From: Schistocerca nitens
Taxonomy: Eukaryota; Arthropoda; Insecta; Orthoptera; Acrididae
Reading direction: 5' to 3'
Length of the DNA: 64,000 nucleotides
NCBI RefSeq assembly: GCF_023898315.1
Contig: NC_064616.1
Coordinates: 709,247,389 to 709,311,388 of the forward strand
Made by a program: the position numbers and the translations under genes. Below, in pieces: positions 54,617 to 64,000 of the stretch; the stretch's first letter is position 1; every line of letters starts with the position of its first letter. The notes under the pieces were generated by a model, which was not told the origin of the DNA, made no database searches, and saw nothing but the letters and a program-made list of their open reading frames with translations.

Positions 54617-54967
54617 GAGTTCTTTAGATTTCTAGCATAAATCAACTTACCTCCAGTTTCTTTGAAGGCTGAAATGCCCCCTTTATACACAGATAGGTTT
54701 ATTGGATCCTGTCTTCCTGGAAGATTTCTCAGGGTGGCAATTGCCCCTTTACTTGTTGCCGGTTTATCTGCAATACTCGAAGTCTCTATTTTGCCACCAT
54801 GCTTGCTTCTAGTATCTTTGATTATTCTTATGGTAACCTGTGAGATCTCTAAGTACGATCTCAGATCCTGTTATGGAATTGCACTCTGAGATTTTTCAAC
54901 AACTTCCACCATACGGTTTGGTGATCTGCTACAACTTATTGGTTGATTATTCTGCAATCCTCTGTCG
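54617..54967 (-). pseudogene. LOA-type LINE: ORF1 end and endonuclease start
   Basis: Minus strand: SRSPNRMVEVVEKSQSAI from an ORF1-like frame (about 54905), then the endonuclease start LRVLQINRQQVKG, and VYKGGISAFKETGGKLIYARN adjoining the solo LTR. Both neighbours (G4 to the right, the LTR to the left) cut it. Confidence 0.55.
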
Positions 54968-55373
54968 TGACTTTTGTGGCCTGCCTCGAAGGTGGTACAT
55001 GAGTCTACTCCTGAAAACTTAAAGGTTGGCCGAATGAAGGAAGTGAGTAGGAGCAGGTGAGGTAAAACAAGTCGATACTGCAAGTAAGTAAAAGGGGTTT
55101 ACTGGTGCATGAATAAATACAGAGGCATACATAACTTTGAACAGATGAGCACTTAGGTACGAAGCCTTAGACCCATCATAAGTAGTGCAAAGTCTCTTTT
55201 CCAAGTGAAGCTAAAGCAAAGTGTCCCATACATCTACTTTTGATGAACTGAGCAAAAGTGGAGCGGCACTCGTAGAGCTGCACAGTGACAGCTAGAGGGC
55301 ACTGTGTTTGGTGAAGATCTTCTACTCTTGTAGTGCAAACCTATGCTGTGGCATTGGTACTATCGATACCACA
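54968..55373 (-). repeat. 3' LTR of G4
   Basis: 406 bp; the minus strand starts TGTGGTATCGATAGTACC. The right boundary is fixed by the adjoining polypurine tract. It aligns with 60227-60619 with many differences, so the element is old. Confidence 0.8.
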
Positions 55374-58140
55374 TCCCTCCCCCCTGAAATGACGCACCGT
55401 CATTGAGTAGAGCTTGCAACGGCGGGTGGAGGGACCCAGGGGCAGCGCAACTGAGGGGGCGGACAGCGGAATTGCCGGGGCGTGCTGCCCACCCACATCC
55501 CCGAATTGCTTGCGAGGGGGTGAGGAAAACGCCCCATTGAAAACCTTGCCAGGACACGCACCGCCACTGGGTATGCTCAGATGAGGAGGCGGAGCAACGG
55601 CCTCCATGGGCGGTGGTGGTGGTAGCAGTGGCAGCGTGACGGCAGCCTCAGCATCCATCAGTTCGAGCACCATGGAGGAACATGGTGGCGGTGGCGATGG
55701 CAGTGGCTGGAGGTGGGGCCATGGCAGTGGTGAGAGGCGCCCACCCGGCACAGGAGACCGGATCGGCGGCAGTGGCAGGAATGCCCGCGGCGGTGGCACC
55801 GGTGATGGATTCGTGAGCTTAAGCGGTGGAAGCTGCAAAGCCTCCAGTTCTGCCAGAAAAGAACCAGCGGCAGAAAACCGAGGACAGCACAAACAGATCT
55901 GGTTCCGAAGTCGCTTGACATTGCTGGAGGGACAAGAAATTAAAAATAAGGTGCAGCCAAGCTGGCAAAGAATGCGCCCCTGCTCCCAGTGCTGCCTGCC
56001 AGAGAAAATGCGATAGAACACCAAAGCATGCGGCGCCAAGCCAGAACGAGGCAAAGCAGTGGGAGCTTGCATCGGTGGGTGCAATAGCTGCAGGAGCGAC
56101 CGATGGGCTGAGAGCGATAGGAAGCAAGGAAAGTCCATAGCGCGCACTCGCGAGAGTGCGTGGCGCACAACTTGTTCGTCTGCAACTTAAACGTACGCAC
56201 AAAGCATTCAGCCTCGCTGTTCGACTGGGGTAGGAATGGGGCTGAGGTCAGATGGTGAATGCCATTAGCATCATAGAGTGCTTCAAACACGGAGGACACA
56301 AATTGGGGGCCATTGTTGGTGACAATAACTTCAGGAAGGCCCTTAATGCAAAAAAATAGACGTCAAAGCCCGAATAGTACTGGCAGATGCAGTAGAAGAC
56401 ATAGTCACAACAAAAGGAAAGTTGCTGTACGCATCAATAGCTAACAATCAGTGGGTGTCCCAGAAAGGACCCGCAAAATCTATATGAACGCACTACCAAG
56501 GCTCAGTAGGAGTCGGCCACAAAAAGAAGCGCTGGCGTGAAGCAGATTGATGCTCCACGCAAGAGCGACAATTAGCAAGCAAATTCTCAATTTTTTTATC
56601 AATGCCGACCCAAATGTAGTAACGACATGCTAGTTGCTTCGTCTGCACTATACCCCAATGACCAGTGTGCAGCAATTGGAGGATTTCCACCTGCAGCGAA
56701 TGAGGTAAAACCACACGAGACTGATCATTGTCAGTTCATAAGAAAATAACACCATAGTGGACAGACAAATTGTGACAGTGCGCAAAGTAACGTCGAACAA
56801 GTGGATCACAAATCTGCATAGCAGACAGAGGCCATTGAGTACGAATATACTGCAAAAGAATCTGCAAAGAAGCATCGCCGGCTGTCGCTGAAGCAATGCA
56901 ACAAAAATCTACTGGAAAACCATCAGCGAATACCTTGTCTTGCGAATCAATAAACATGCAAGACAATTCGGAAGAATCAAACACTTCATTAGTGCTGATC
57001 AGTAGACGAGACAAAGCATTGGCATTACCATGCTGGGCGGTAGGCCGAAACAAAATTACGTAATTGTAGTTAGACAAAAACAAAGACCAACGTTGCAACT
57101 TTTGTGCAGTACAGGCTGGAACTGGCTTTCACTGGTGAAACAACGACCTCAAAGGCTTATGGTCGGTGACCAAATAGAACTTGAGACTGTATAAAAAATC
57201 ATGAAACTTTGTCACTCCATATATAACAGCTAATGCTTCTTTCTTTGAGAATATTATTGCTGGGCAGAATTGAGCAACTTAGATGCAAAAGCGATCAGGT
57301 GATCGACATAATTAATGCGGTGCGAGAGAACTGTTCCAATGCCATGAGAAGATGCACCGACCGCCAAAACAGCTGGTTTGGAGGGATTGAAAGGAATCAA
57401 ACAGCGATCACTCAACAAAGGAGATTTGAGTGTGGAAAGCAGCATCACATTCTGAAGACCAAACAAAAGGAACGTTCTTACGCCTAAGGCGATGCAAAGG
57501 CACTGCAATCTGTGCTGTATTTGGTATAAACCGAACATGATATGTAATTTTGTCCAACACAGACAGAAGTTCTTTCAAGTTCCTGGGTGCTGACAAGTCT
57601 CTAATCGCACTGAAATGTGATGGCAAGGGGTGAGTACCGGGTCTGTTAATCATATGTACTAATTACTGAATCTCAGTTTGAAAAAAATTGCACTTGTCTC
57701 TGTTACACTTGAGACCTGCCTGCAAAATTACAGTAAATAAGGCACGCAAATTCTGCAAATTTTCATCAGGGGTGCGACCTGATACGACAATATTGTCTAT
57801 ATAACTGGAACAACCAGGGAGAGTGGCACACAAATGCTGTAAGTAACACGGAAAAATAGCAGGAGCTGAAGCACAACTGAACGGATGGCAGTGAAACTTG
57901 AACAATCCAAGGTGGGTGTTGATCACAAAATAGCGCTGTGACTGTTTGTCGAGCGGAATTTGAAAGTATGCATTCCGCAAGTGAATCTTGGAAAAGAATT
58001 TTCCTGCACCGAGCTTATCAAAAATGTCTTCAGGAAGCGGTAAGGGAAACATAGCTACCACTGTCTGGGGATTTACTGAAGACTTAGCGTCAGCACAAAT
58101 ACGGAGACGACCATTTGGTTTCTTCACACACACTATAGGC
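55374..58140 (-). pseudogene. G4 pol: RT, RNase H, integrase and proline-rich tail
   Basis: RT frame (58133-57663): VKKPNGRLRICAD, IHLRNAYFQIPL, GLFKFHCHPF and the catalytic box as SYIDNIVVSG, where the second Asp of YIDD is Asn. RNase H (57538-57254): VLAVGASSHGIGTVLSHR, in which the usual catalytic Asp of TDAS is Gly. Integrase: LLHTGHWGIVQTKQLA and CRSCVEHQ (zinc region, 56660-56540), then IHHLTSAPFLPQSNSEAECFVRTFK (56260), with the catalytic Glu kept. A GC- and proline-rich C-terminal tail follows (56168-55341: PPLKLTNPSPVPPPRAF). Several shifts. Antisense frames in the GC-rich tail are not genes. Confidence 0.8.
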
Positions 58141-58458
58141 GAAGCCTATGGTGAAGCAGAAACAGGTTCAATGACACCACTGTCTTGCAAATGCTTAAGT
58201 TCAGCAGCTACGGTGTCATGCAGTATGTGCGGTACCAGGCGTGCATGCCGGAAAATAGGCATGGCATTGTCTTTAACTACAACATATGCTACAAAGTCTG
58301 TGCGACATCCAAGATCATCAGAAAAGAGTTCAGCAAATTATCGCATAGTGCGGCAACACTATCTGCATGGTCACTAGTGTTGATGCAAAGTACATTGTCT
58401 TAAATTTGCAAGGCCAAACAGTTCAAATGCTTCCATGCCAAAAATGTTCATAGCATCT

Positions 58459-60067
58459 TTAAATTGGAGCACATGGAAAGACACTGTACATGTCTTGCAA
58501 ACTACACACGCTGAGCACAGAGATTTCTTGTCCAGTAAATGCAATAAGTGTGGAATGTGAATGACAAAGCGGGGGCGAACCAAGCAAGTCATATGTTGAT
58601 CTGTTCAGTAAAGAAGCTGACACACCAGTATCCAGCTGCATGTGAACAGAAAGTCCACAAATCTTCAAAGTCACAAAAAGTTTCCTTGCATTGTGCTGAA
58701 TGCGAGAGGAAGTGTCTGGCAAAACTTCTTTATTCACATGACAAGCTGTAGAAGCACGTGAAGCAGAAGACTGTGAATAAATGGCATTAACGTCCATAGG
58801 CTGATGTGAATTGTGATCACAGCAGTTTCCATTGCAGTGACACCCACGCGAGTCATACGAATGGGAGACAAGTTGTGAATTATAGCTTCTCTTACTACAT
58901 ACAGCTTGCACATGTCCTTTCTTATTACAGAAATAATGCAGTACTTGACAGCATGGGCAATTGTCCTGTGGGTGGGTAGGAAAACAGTTCGAACATGATG
59001 ATGATGGCTTGAAACTTGTTTACTTGCGCATGAGCGGTGCGGTGTGATCTGCTGTGCTGGGGCAGGGTGGGAGGGCACCTGTTGTGCCTCACTAACAGTA
59101 CACACACCCAGGGTCATGTCGAACATGGAAGTAGCCATATCTAATGTATCTTGTCGGTCTAGCAAGTCCACTACTTCCTGCAAAGAAGGGTTTTTAAATT
59201 TTAAGATTTGCTCGCAGATGCGGTGATCCACCACATTCTGCACAATAGCATCTATAATCATTATATCCACATATGAGCGTCCAGATGAGCAATTAAAGTC
59301 ACAATCAGATGTTAGTCCCTGAAGGTCTGCTAACCAAGATTTATTGGACTGAGTAGGGCCATGCTGGAGACGAAATAATTTGTAGCATCCAGGTACCACA
59401 TTTGCACTGTCACAGAAGTGGGAATTCAAAGTGTTAGTCACTTCGTCAAAAATTTTAGTTTCTGGGGGAGTGGTGGGAAACAATTTTACGAGCACACGGT
59501 ATAACACAACACCCGCATTGGCAATGAAAAAGGCAAGCCGCTCTGTACTTGGTATGTTGTATGCTGCGAAGTGTGCCTAGAGCTGCACGATGTGTTCCGG
59601 CCAGTATTCAACGTCAGGATTGAAGGCACGAAATGGTGGCGCCAGAGGCATCGTCAGCAGTGGTACAGGCAGAGTTGTCGGAGGCGCCCACCGAGCGAGG
59701 TGGCGCAGTGGTTAGCATACTGGACTTGCATTCGGGAGGACGATGGTTCAATCCCGCGTCCGGCCATCCTGATTTAGGTTTTCCGTGATTTCCCTAAATC
59801 GCTTCAGGCAAATGCTGGGACAGTTCCTTAGAAAGGGCACGGCCTATTTCCTTGTCCATCCTTCCCTAATCCAAGCTTGTGCTCCGCCTCTAATGACCTC
59901 GTTGTCGACGGGACGTTAAACAGTAATCTCCTCCTCCTCAGAGGCGCCGTAGTTGCTGCAGTTTCTAGTGTGACCAGTCCATTTACAGCAGGAAGCTGGT
60001 ATGTCATTTGCTGAGCCTGAAACTGTACAAGATCGGACAGCAAAGCCTGTTCCTGTGGCAAAGCCAA
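58459..60067 (-). pseudogene. G4 gag-protease, split by a SINE
   Basis: The N-terminal codons start at 60067 with TTG where the relative G1 has ATG (ALPQEQALLSDLVQFQAQQ). The SINE (59940-59689) then interrupts. Left of it the frame resumes and is stopped by TAG at 59580-59578, before AHFAAYNIPSTERLAFF and YRVLVKLFP. From there 257 codons are open (59507-58734) with LQGLTSDCDF, ICEQILKFKNPSLQEVVDLL and DRQDTLDMA. A zinc knuckle remnant, FCNKKGHVQAVC, has lost its first Cys (58930-58895). The protease motif reads LQLDTGVSASLL (58640). Not functional. Confidence 0.8.
59689..59940 (+). mobile_element. tRNA-derived SINE in G4 gag
   Basis: 252 bp flanked by GAGGCGCC on both sides (59681-59688 and 59941-59948). 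The head is tRNA-like: an A-box region TGGCGCAGTGG (59701-59711) and a B box GGTTCAATCCC (59745-59755), so it could be read by RNA polymerase III. The body (CATCCTGATTTAGGTTTTCC, CTTCAGGCAAATGCTGGGA) has no coding. The tail is a short CTC-type repeat, not poly(A). Confidence 0.9.
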
Positions 60068-60153
60068 TGATTAGCCAAAATGTCTTATAGCGAAAGGTGG
60101 GAGCACTCATACATGCAGTCACACTGTGCTATCACAAAAAAATAAAGCAGTAC

Positions 60154-60200
60154 AAAAAAAAAAAAAAAAAAAAAAAAAAGAAGAAGAAGAAAGAAGAGAG
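60154..60200. repeat. Poly(A) and (GAA)n run in the G4 leader
   Basis: An uninterrupted A tract of about 26 bases continues into AAGAAGAAGAAAG. It may mark the 3' end of a small retro-insert or be simple expansion. Confidence 0.8.
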
Positions 60201-60226
60201 GAACAAAAACAGCATCCTCGTTGGCA

Positions 60227-60619
60227 ATATTTTTGTATCCCACCTGGAAGGCGGCACGTGGCTCTGCTCCTGAAAACTTGAAGGTTGGCCGAATGAAGGA
60301 AGCAAGTAGGAGCAGGTGACATACTGCAAGTAAGTAAAAGGGGTTTACTGGTGCATCAATAAATATAGAGGCATATATAACTTTGTACAGATGAGCACGT
60401 AGGTGCAAAGCCTTAGACCCGTCGTAAGTAGTGCAAAGTCTTTATTCCAAGTGAAGCTAAAGCAAAGTGTCCCGGCCGTCTGCTCTTGATGAACTGGGCG
60501 AAAGTGGAGTGGCGCTCGTAGAGCTGCACAGCGTTGGCCAGAGGGTACTGTGGTCAGCAAAGATATTCTGCTCTCGTAATGCCAACCTACGCTGTGGCAT
60601 CAGAACTATCGACACCACA
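60227..60619 (-). repeat. 5' LTR of G4
   Basis: About 393 bp; the minus strand starts TGTGGTGTCGATAGTTC. The left (inner) boundary is approximate because the TG/CA end bases are mutated there. Confidence 0.75.
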
Positions 60620-61140
60620 GAGACCATCTGCTTCTGGACCCTTAATTTCTTGGACAGAGTCTTTGGAGGACTATCCTTAAAAAGTTTTGGTTCCCATACT
60701 GAAACCTTTGTTTCTTGAAGGGCGCAGGCACTGGCTTGATCAGAAGCTACACCTCTGCACCTGGAGGTATCTTGGACACCATCTGCTTAGGCTAATCCAC
60801 TGTCCCCAACCCCTCAGAGACAAAGATAAGAGCACCTTTATCTAGATGGACCTTCCTGAATTTGGGTACTGGAATTGCATCACCCCCAGTCATCTCAAAG
60901 AGAGCTATCTGAACAAGTTCCGTCTGCTGTGAAGTGACGTCGAGCAGTGGCTATTCATCTTGGATAACCACCGTCTTGAACACTGAGACTGTAGTATTAT
61001 AAGTCTGTTTCCCTATTGCCTGTCTATGCTTTTTCTGGATGTGATTATCCTGAGAAGTGGAAGTGTCGGACTCCTCCCTTGTTCTCTTGTTTCCTTCTCT
61101 CCATGACAGTCTTTCTTGGTGGCGTTAGGTTAAAGAATTT
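60620..61140 (-). pseudogene. ORF1-like remnant of the LOA-type LINE
   Basis: The minus strand has frame-switching traces: PVPKFRKVHLDKGALIFVSEGLGTVD, then QMVSKIPPGAEV near 60880-60750. They fit the ORF1 C-terminal region of LOA/R1 elements by position and by residues such as GxxGTVxxPKQ, but the match is weak. The G4 insertion at 60619 separates it from the endonuclease. Confidence 0.35.
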
Positions 61141-61699
61141 TTAGGTCACCCTCCCCTAATTTTGTTTAGGAAACCATTCTTTACCTCCTTTTTGTTTCTG
61201 TTCTTGGAGAAGTTTTCTCCTCTGAGCCCCTGAGAATGATTTAATTTTTTTTTTTTTTTTTTGTTTTTTGTTTTTTCATGTTCTGTGCTCTCCATTTTGG
61301 TTTTGCAAAAGTTGTGGAATTGTTCAGTTATCACCATGGAACCCCATGCAGTACAAGACTATTTACTCAGAGAAGTCACCTGGTATCCCTGCCGCTCCAT
61401 TAGTAACACATCTTCCCACGTTCCATGCACCCATCAGCATGGATCACATGACAACTTTGGTTGCATATCAGGGTAAATGAGGTACAGCTGTGGGGTTGGA
61501 TATGGGAGAAATGGGCCATAGTAGGACACTCTTCATCTTAACCATTGAGGCCTTTCTGCCATGGGAGACACTGCCAGTAGCTGTGCTACTTATGGCATAG
61601 CCCTCAGTTCCTTGTGAATATGCTAACCTCCCTTGCCTGCATGGATAGTGCTTCAACAAGGCAGTGTCTTCTGGAGAGAACTCAGTACATCATTCTCAT
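61141..61699. other. No recognisable gene; T-rich tract
   Basis: Contains a T tract at about 61243-61277. The remaining sequence shows no domain or repeat I know. Confidence 0.4.
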
Positions 61700-62455
61700 T
61701 GGGAAAGAATTCTGAGGTATGAAAGTCTCAGGTGTACCCCAAGGAGGCATTATAGGACCATTGCTATTGACAATTCAAACATAAATGATCTGGTGGATGG
61801 TATCAGAAGCTCCATTACACAGTTTGGGGATTATGGTTTTGAACATAGAGAAGTTGCATATCCAAAAAATTGTAGTGAAATACAGGAAACTGTGCAGAGA
61901 AATGACAGTTGGTGCAGGTACACATGTACAGTATTGTGCGTAAGTAGGCACAACTGTCTCAGTCAGATACTGTAAACAGTCACAGCAGTGTCTGGAGTGA
62001 TTTGAGGCGGAAGAACCACATAGAAATTATTTGCCAGAAAGTCAGATCCAAATTGGAAATTAACTGGGAGAATCATTAGCGATTATGTTGATTGCTGAAA
62101 ACTGATTCTTGAATATTGGTTGGCAATCAGGATTCTTACTTGGTAGGAATATTAGATAAAATATAGAAGAAGCAAAGAATTACTGAACATTTTTTAAAAG
62201 TTCCATTTAGTCAGTGCAAGATCATACTGATGTTTACTGTTAAAATTCAAAGACTATACATTCCAAGCAGAACCTAGTAACATATCTCTTCTTCCCATAT
62301 GCATCTCAATAAATGAGCATCATGCTGAAATCAGAGAAATTTAAGATCATATAATTTACAAATGTAACTGATGGGAGGATAATAATAGTGGTATATGATG
62401 TACCCTGCACCACACACTCTAGGTAGGTCTGTGGAATAAAAATTTAGATTTAAAT
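61700..62455 (+). pseudogene. Old CR1-like LINE relic
   Basis: SGVPQGGIIGPLL and INDLVDGIRSS (61728-61815) match the RT of CR1-A (SGVPQGSVMGPLL, INDLVDSVGSS). HREVAYPKNCSEIQETVQR follows, then a damaged LGVWSDLRRKNHIEI (about 61995-62030) and ILLPICIS..HHAEIREI (62285-62340). The 3' end still resembles the family's ACACACCGTTGGGTGGCTTG segment (CACACACTCTAGGTAGGTCT at 62413-62432). The catalytic box is destroyed (FGDYG). Much sequence is deleted. Much more diverged than CR1-A and CR1-B. Confidence 0.65.
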
Positions 62456-64000
62456 TAAATGACAAGTTTGATTCATTGGTAGGTTATTAAACAGCTGTTG
62501 ATAGTCTACAAAAGATATTGCTTACAACAAAATTTTAGTACCTATATTAGCATACTCTTGAAGTGTGTGATAACACATTATGGGACATGATGTATATAAA
62601 AAGGAGATCATTGTGAATGGTCAGTCCAGTCTGACTGGCAAGAGGGTGTAACAGAAATGCTGGAAAATCTCAACTGACAGGCATTCAGAGAATGACACCA
62701 AATATCTTGCAAAGCTCACTTGAGAAATTTTAAGAAATACAAAGCAAAATAACTTGAGGAAGGTTACAATATTTACCAAGCAGCACTGTGGTGTCAAGGC
62801 TCTCTCAAATGTTCACAGACTGTACTTCCCAGATAATAAAAACATAAAAAAATCTAACCAAAATACATGATGAAGAAACACACAGAATACCCAAAAAACA
62901 AATGAACTGACAAAACACTATTTTAGGAAAGAAGGAAGAATGTGTTTTGATGAGAATGCAATGTAATTCTTTAGCTGCATATTTTTACAGTATTAAACGA
63001 GTTTTCTCAATACAAAATGTTTACAAACAACATGACCAAAGACAGTTGTGGACCAAGACAGTGATGAAAGGTCATTTTTTTTGAAAATACAATCTTGACC
63101 ACCAAAATAAAATTATTTGTCATTTAAGTAATGATTTCAAATACAAAAAGAGACCTGTGTGCACACAGCACTTATCATAATATGTAAGTTTATGGATCTA
63201 GAGCCAAAATTTTGTACTTCATGCCAAAATAAAATTGTATTATCTCTAAAAATATGTAAAATTTTGAGTAAAAAACACACATAGGACTATCATCATAACT
63301 TAAATATTCCGTAACATCAAAAAATAAATATAAACGGCTTTCATATTAGCACCATTGAAACAAATTATATGTTAGTTGATGAGCATAATTCAATCTTTGC
63401 ACCACATATGAAATTTATCAAAATACAAAAAAGAATTGTATAGAACACCGCAAAACCCAATAGGCACAAATGCTGATCTAATTTACAGTTTAAAGTGCAC
63501 TTGTCAAGGAGAATTTACAAAGTAAATGATGTTATTCACACTGTTAGCACTAGCATCATCTTATGCTCATGAGAAGCAGTTTCAGCTAGTTTGTCATTCA
63601 TCTGTACAATTTTCTGTTTTATTGGTAGTTCATGTGGCCGATAAATACAATCAAACATGTACCGAAAGGTAACACACCAATAAGTTTATTTACACCATGC
63701 ACACTTAATTATTGAGTTATACACAATTTTGAAATCTACAATGTACTGTAGTGAACTGATTATAGGTAACAAGAATGGATTGTGTAGATGAGCTACCACT
63801 AAGTGTCATTGTTGTTTATAACATTGAGTAAGGTTGCTTTACTTGATTGCTTAATAAATTTTTTTCGATTAAAGTTAGTAGGACAGTTTTTGGTACATAT
63901 GCCAGTAGGATAATATACAAAGAACTTTCAATTGATAGAGACTGATCAACACTGCAATGAAAATGTTTGATAAGAGTAAATGTTAATTCATGAAAAATTA
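62456..64000. other. No recognisable feature
   Basis: A/T-rich sequence. A short stretch near 62640-62720 (GGTGTAACAGAAATGCTGGA) resembles the CR1 segment around VTEMLN, but is too short to call. Confidence 0.4.

Larger units (their letters stand above)
54968..60619 (-). mobile_element. Ty3/gypsy element G4 (K02A2.6-like), decayed
   Basis: Two LTRs (54968-55373 and about 60227-60619) enclose a minus-strand gag-pol of the G1 type. The polypurine tract is on the minus strand at 55386-55374 (AGGGGGGAGGGA). The primer-binding site is the degraded TTGCCAACGAGG beside the right LTR. A SINE interrupts gag. Many frameshifts and stops, and key catalytic residues are changed in RT and RNase H. No matching target duplication was seen (GTCG on the left, GAGA on the right). 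Confidence 0.85.
49105..61140 (-). mobile_element. LOA/R1-type LINE with RNase H, split by a solo LTR and by G4
   Basis: Right to left: ORF1-like remnants (61140-60620), the G4 insertion, the ORF1 end and endonuclease start (54967-54617), the solo LTR, the rest of the endonuclease (52857-52260), linker and RT (52240-50950), RNase H (50840-50470), a C-terminal domain (50430-50090), and a 3' region down to an AAATC-type repeat near 49106-49120. The endonuclease reads on across the solo LTR (GGKLIYARN before it, RSCVYVKNGISF-like after it), which ties the pieces together. 49121-50090 holds no coding I recognise. Confidence 0.65.

Noticed and set aside
55606..56016. Gly-rich protein on the plus strand
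   Set aside because: It is the antisense of the proline-rich tail of G4 pol.
59689..59760. tRNA gene
   Set aside because: A and B boxes are present but no full cloverleaf or acceptor stem; the sequence continues into a SINE body with flanking duplications.
60620..60623. Target duplication of G4
   Set aside because: GAGA at the right does not match GTCG at the left; the borders may be off or the site mutated.
62640..62720. Second CR1-like fragment
   Set aside because: About 80 bases of weak similarity around VTEML; too short to separate from chance.

Overview
The window reads as invertebrate nuclear DNA made almost wholly of transposable elements. I found no convincing host gene, no bacterial operon, no CRISPR array and no working rRNA or tRNA gene. 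Several families here (the Ty3/gypsy LTR at 1585-2061, the 5S-headed SINE at 4835, the tRNA-headed SINE at 59689, and CR1-like LINEs ending in a GTAGAT repeat) resemble repeats I associate with large orthopteran genomes (grasshopper or locust). That attribution comes from memory of repeat families and is an inference.

Layout. 1-2061: 5' part of a Ty3/gypsy element on the minus strand (G1) whose gag-protease frame is still open. 2062-2830: an unclassified repeat with a decayed hammerhead-like fold. 2880-5740: a decayed RTE-type LINE (RTE-A, minus) split by a 5S-derived SINE. 5735-6262: a LINE RT scrap (L1). 6290-11500: a second RTE-type LINE (RTE-B, minus) split by a Jockey/CR1-type LINE (L2, 7487-9405). 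11700-18050: a third LINE (L3, minus) split by a 5'-truncated CR1-like LINE (CR1-B, 15508-17514). 18152-21199: a tRNA-like foldback, an RT scrap and a dead Tc1 element.

22909-39203 is one Ty3/gypsy element (G2, minus) about 16.3 kb long, with 1.77-kb LTRs and a CAGC target duplication. A near-complete CR1-like LINE (CR1-A, 31503-35682) lies in its gag, and a Tc1 element with an open transposase (36144-37538) lies in its 5' LTR. 39620-46821 holds a Tc1 fragment and a decayed relative of G2 (G3, plus) carrying a LINE 3' end. 46999-49100 holds a dispersed repeat, another dead Tc1 and a CR1 scrap. 49105-61140 is a LOA/R1-type LINE with RNase H (minus). It is broken by a solo LTR of the G2 family (52858-54616, GAGT duplication) and by a K02A2.6-like Ty3/gypsy element (G4, 54968-60619), which itself carries a SINE. 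61700-62455 is an old CR1-like relic. I recognise nothing from there to the end.

The most notable observation is that two unrelated elements each have a phase-correct -1 slippery heptamer at an ORF junction: GGGAAAC abutting the gag stop of G2, and TTTTTTA just before the ORF1 stop of CR1-A. The nesting also gives a relative order of insertion events.
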